From Verrucomicrobiota bacterium (GTDB taxonomy: Bacteria; Verrucomicrobiota; Verrucomicrobiia; Verrucomicrobiales; DEV007), in contig JAHDID010000059.1 of the NCBI GenBank assembly GCA_020630975.1, forward strand, positions 1 through 34,763: a stretch of 34,763 nt of DNA, read 5' to 3'. Position 1 is the stretch's first letter, and each line of letters starts with the position of its first letter. Below, piece by piece: positions 32,626 to 34,763 of this stretch. The notes under the pieces were generated by a model. The model did no database searches. It worked only from the letters and a program-made list of their open reading frames with translations, and had not been told where the DNA came from. Both the position numbers and the translations under genes were made by a program.

Positions 32626-33540
32626 ATGAATCACTCGACTTCGCGCCGTCAGTTTGCCATAGGACTAGGAATGGGAGCCGCCTCTCTGGCGACTTCTCTA
32701 TCGATCGCAGAGCAGCCGGTGGCATCGCTGAAAGGGCGGATTAAGAAGTCGCTCAAGTTCGGCATGATCGGTGGTGAGCTCAAATCCGAGTCGCTAGAGG
32801 AAAAATTCAAAGCGGCGAAAGCGGCAGGTTTTGAGGGAGTTGAGTTTAATGCGCCTGGTTTTGATGTGGCTGCGGTGAAGCAGGCGATAGATGCGACAGG
32901 ATTTCCGGTAGATGGCTCGGTAGTGGGCAATCACTGGAAAATCCGCCACACAGATCCCGATCCTGCCATTCGCCAGCAGGCGCTCGACAGTCTCAAACAA
33001 GCGCTGAAGGACACTCACGCCGTGGGTGGCGATACCGTGCTGCTCGTGGTCGGGCACGGTAAGGATGGCCCCGAGGAAGAGATCTGGAAGCGTAGCGTCG
33101 AGAATATTCGCCAAGCTGTACCACTGGCTGAAGAGTTGGGCATGACCATCGCTATCGAGAATGTCTGGAATCAGTTTTGCTACTCTCACTCTGGGCCGCT
33201 CGAGACACAGACAGCGGATAAGTTGGCAAGGTATTGTGACGAGTTTGAGAGCCCGCATGTGGCGATGCAGTTCGACTTAGGGAATCACTGGAAATACGGC
33301 CCTACCGGCGACTGGATTCGCACTTTAGGTCACCGGGTGGTGAAGCTCGATATCAAGGGTTTCTCCAGAGAAACGGGGAAATTTTGTCATATCGGCAAGG
33401 GCGATGTCGACTGGGCAGACGTCCGAGCAGCGCTCACTGAGATCGATTTTAAAGGTTGGTGTGCTGCCGAAGTAGGCGGAGGCGGGGCTAAAAGATTGGC
33501 TGAGGTTTCAGCTAATATGAGCGAAGTTTTTGGCCTCTAG
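32626..33540 (+). CDS. Tat-exported xylose-isomerase-like TIM-barrel protein
   Basis: The 304-residue protein begins with a twin-arginine signal (SRRQFAIGLGMGAASLA), so it is likely exported folded. The rest is a TIM-barrel of the sugar phosphate isomerase/epimerase family (AP endonuclease 2-like). Motifs include AAGFEGVEFNAPG, the metal-binding-type Glu in IAIENVWN, FDLGNHW, KLDIKGFS and CAAEVGGGG. Substrate unknown; such exported proteins are numerous in Verrucomicrobia and Planctomycetes. An ATG six bases upstream (32620) is an alternative start. It follows the L,D-transpeptidase by 43 bases and may share its transcript, though no functional link is visible. Confidence 0.85.
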   Translation: MNHSTSRRQFAIGLGMGAASLATSLSIAEQPVASLKGRIKKSLKFGMIGGELKSESLEEKFKAAKAAGFEGVEFNAPGFDVAAVKQAIDATGFPVDGSVVGNHWKIRHTDPDPAIRQQALDSLKQALKDTHAVGGDTVLLVVGHGKDGPEEEIWKRSVENIRQAVPLAEELGMTIAIENVWNQFCYSHSGPLETQTADKLARYCDEFESPHVAMQFDLGNHWKYGPTGDWIRTLGHRVVKLDIKGFSRETGKFCHIGKGDVDWADVRAALTEIDFKGWCAAEVGGGGAKRLAEVSANMSEVFGL

Positions 33541-33637
33541 GGCGCAGGGTTTTGGTCATGGAGCAGCTGCTATAGGCTGCAAAGTGGGCCAAATTCATAA
33601 GTCTTAGTTAAAGTTTAGCGGATAGACGTCGAGAGCG

Positions 33638-33673
33638 AAAATCGAGCCAAAGGCACACAAGAATTCGATTTTT
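33638..33673 (+). terminator. possible terminator after the isomerase-like gene
   Basis: AAAATCGA (33638-33645) and TCGATTTT (33665-33672) are complementary with five T residues at the end. Inside lies GCCAAAGGC (33646-33654), a small extra stem. The long 19-base gap weakens it. Confidence 0.35.
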
Positions 33674-33727
33674 CATAAGGTTAATACTCAGTCATGCCAG
33701 ATATTAAACTTTTCTAAAATTTACGGT

Positions 33728-33741
33728 TGACGATAACGTCA
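33728..33741. promoter_or_regulatory. inverted repeat upstream of the porin gene
   Basis: TGACG and CGTCA (33728-33732 and 33737-33741) flank ATAA, 50 bases before the ATG at 33791. A TTGACG overlaps it, but no -10 lies at the right distance. It looks like an operator; the regulator is unknown. Confidence 0.35.
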
Positions 33742-33790
33742 CTTAGGAGAAAGTTTCCGACGTTTAATATTCTAAACAACAAGATAAAGC

Positions 33791-34585
33791 ATGAGTGTAA
33801 AAACTATTCTTACTACGTTTGCGATCGCCACTGGCGCCCTCGCACTGCAGGCAGGTGACTCTTACGTCCCTTTTGATTCAAAGAACGCGTGTGATGCGTG
33901 TCCTTCATATGACCATTCCCTTTCTTTCGGGTATGACACCGACTACATCTGGCGTGGCACATCTGCTGCTACCGACAGCATCTGGGGTGCGGTTGATCTC
34001 GATCTAGGTGGTGGTCTTAGCGTTGGTGCTTGGTATCTGGAGGGACTTCAGAACACGCCTTCAGCGCTGAACGGTAATCCTGATGGATACGAGGAGTTGA
34101 ATCTTTATGCAAACTACGCGCTTCCACAAATTCTTGGTTTTGATGCGTCGATTGGATATGTTTTTTATGATTTCTACACTGATGTGCCAGGCACAACTGA
34201 GAGCACTGAGCATGAGGTTAACATTAGCCTGAGCCGTGACGCATTCGGCGGAACTATTGGTTATTTCGGTGCAAAGGGTTTTGTTAATAACACTTGGTAT
34301 CACGAGGCAAATTATGCTCGTAGTCTTGGTTCGTTTGCTGGTCTTGATGTGAATTACGATGCTGCGCTGGGTTACTGGCACACAAGCGGTACTAGTGGGT
34401 TTTCACACCATCAGCACCGTCTAAGCACATCGCTACCTATCGGTTGTCGCCTGACTATCAATCCATATGTAGCATACATCGATTCATTGGTCGGTGGTCC
34501 TACTGGTGGTGCTGCGGGTGCATTTCCTGCTGGCGGTGCTGGCGATCAGTGGTTTGGCGGTGTTTCCGCTACCTATGGATTCTAA
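33791..34585 (+). CDS. TorF-like putative outer-membrane porin
   Basis: The 264-residue protein has a signal peptide (ILTTFAIATGALALQAG), then alternating beta strands with aromatic girdles: SLSFGYDTDYIWRGTSAA, SVGAWYLEGL and LNLYANYAL. It ends in a terminal aromatic beta-signal (SATYGF). The DYIWRG segment near the start of the barrel resembles the TorF/Gcw_chp family of putative porins (known family feature DYxFRG). Cys33 and Cys36 (NACDACPSY) may form a disulfide. A Gly/Ala-rich loop (GGPTGGAAGAFPAGGAG) lies before the last strand. It is a stand-alone unit with its own 250-base upstream region and a strong terminator. Solute specificity unknown. Confidence 0.8.
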   Translation: MSVKTILTTFAIATGALALQAGDSYVPFDSKNACDACPSYDHSLSFGYDTDYIWRGTSAATDSIWGAVDLDLGGGLSVGAWYLEGLQNTPSALNGNPDGYEELNLYANYALPQILGFDASIGYVFYDFYTDVPGTTESTEHEVNISLSRDAFGGTIGYFGAKGFVNNTWYHEANYARSLGSFAGLDVNYDAALGYWHTSGTSGFSHHQHRLSTSLPIGCRLTINPYVAYIDSLVGGPTGGAAGAFPAGGAGDQWFGGVSATYGF

Positions 34586-34611
34586 TTTTCTTGGGTCTTA
34601 AGTCTTATTGG

Positions 34612-34640
34612 AAAAGGGTGCCATCTGGCACCCTTTTTTT
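34612..34640 (+). terminator. intrinsic terminator of the porin gene
   Basis: GGGTGCC (34616-34622) pairs perfectly with GGCACCC (34627-34633) around ATCT, preceded by four A and followed by seven T residues. It lies 27 bases after the stop codon. Confidence 0.94.
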
Positions 34641-34695
34641 GTGCTTACTGATCGCGGGTGCAAGGCGTTTTGAGGGGTGGGTTAGCGATGTTCTC

Positions 34696-34763
34696 GATCT
34701 GTGTGAGTGATCTGTGTGAGTGATCTGTGTGAGTGATCTGTGTGAGTGATCTGTGTGAGTGAT
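34696..34763. repeat. 13-bp tandem repeat, continuing past the window end
   Basis: The unit GATCTGTGTGAGT occurs five times without change from 34696 to 34760, and a sixth copy starts with GAT at the edge. No coding frame of quality crosses it. It follows the porin terminator by 55 bases. Confidence 0.97.

Overview
The window looks like chromosomal DNA of a Gram-negative member of the PVC group, most probably a Verrucomicrobiota species. This rests on inference, because no rRNA gene is present. The supporting signs are SHD1-like (Sla1 homology domain 1) modules in a secreted protein, an SDS22-like leucine-rich lipoprotein, a lipase-maturation-factor homologue beside an HTTM-like protein, outer-membrane proteins and lipoproteins, many start codons without a Shine-Dalgarno sequence, and a fairly high GC content. 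There is no phage, insertion sequence, integrase or CRISPR array. It is a mostly housekeeping and cell-envelope region with a few accessory genes.

Layout. Positions 1-4900 hold a partial tRNA-Lys, a HAD phosphatase on the minus strand, and the nusA-infB pair on the plus strand, closed by a strong bidirectional terminator. From 4500 to 9050 come a GlsB-type membrane protein, an OmpA lipoprotein, a TPR/glycosyltransferase-like protein, ubiE/menG, tRNA-Leu(CAG) and aspartate kinase. From 9130 to 13740, all on the minus strand, lie a zinc amidase, an AT-rich solitary methyltransferase, and a compact group made of an SHD1-like secreted protein, an orphan amino-acid-type ABC ATPase and a 33-residue membrane protein. 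From 13800 to 17740 a phnD-phnC-phnE type oxyanion importer follows a long structured leader. From 17750 to 21850 are a transglutaminase-like DUF3857 protein, a serine-hydrolase lipoprotein and rplU-rpmA. From 22040 to 30620 is a minus-strand envelope block: murJ, LRR lipoprotein, HTTM-like protein, class A PBP, a small zincin and an LMF-type protein. From 30780 to 34640, on the plus strand, are a YcbB-like L,D-transpeptidase, a Tat-exported sugar isomerase/epimerase-like protein and a TorF-like porin. The last 68 bases are a 13-bp tandem repeat that runs off the end.

How the genes fit together. Many proteins act on the envelope: lipid II flipping (MurJ), glycan polymerisation and D,D-crosslinking (class A PBP), L,D-crosslinking (YkuD protein), peptide cleavage (Amidase_3) and peptidoglycan anchoring (OmpA lipoprotein). 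nusA, infB, rplU, rpmA and the tRNAs are information-processing genes. The oxyanion importer is the clearest transport system.

The most interesting non-coding signals are: (i) a candidate riboswitch or attenuator leader before phnD, in which a CCCC tract can pair either with an upstream GGGG or in a terminator stem; (ii) a composite element of 21-bp-spaced direct repeats with a conserved right edge, found in two divergent promoter regions about 9.5 kb apart; (iii) a terminator-like hairpin inside the nusA leader; (iv) a hairpin that buries the ribosome-binding site of the amidase gene; and (v) a palindromic core (GTCGTATAGG) shared by two gene-end regions.
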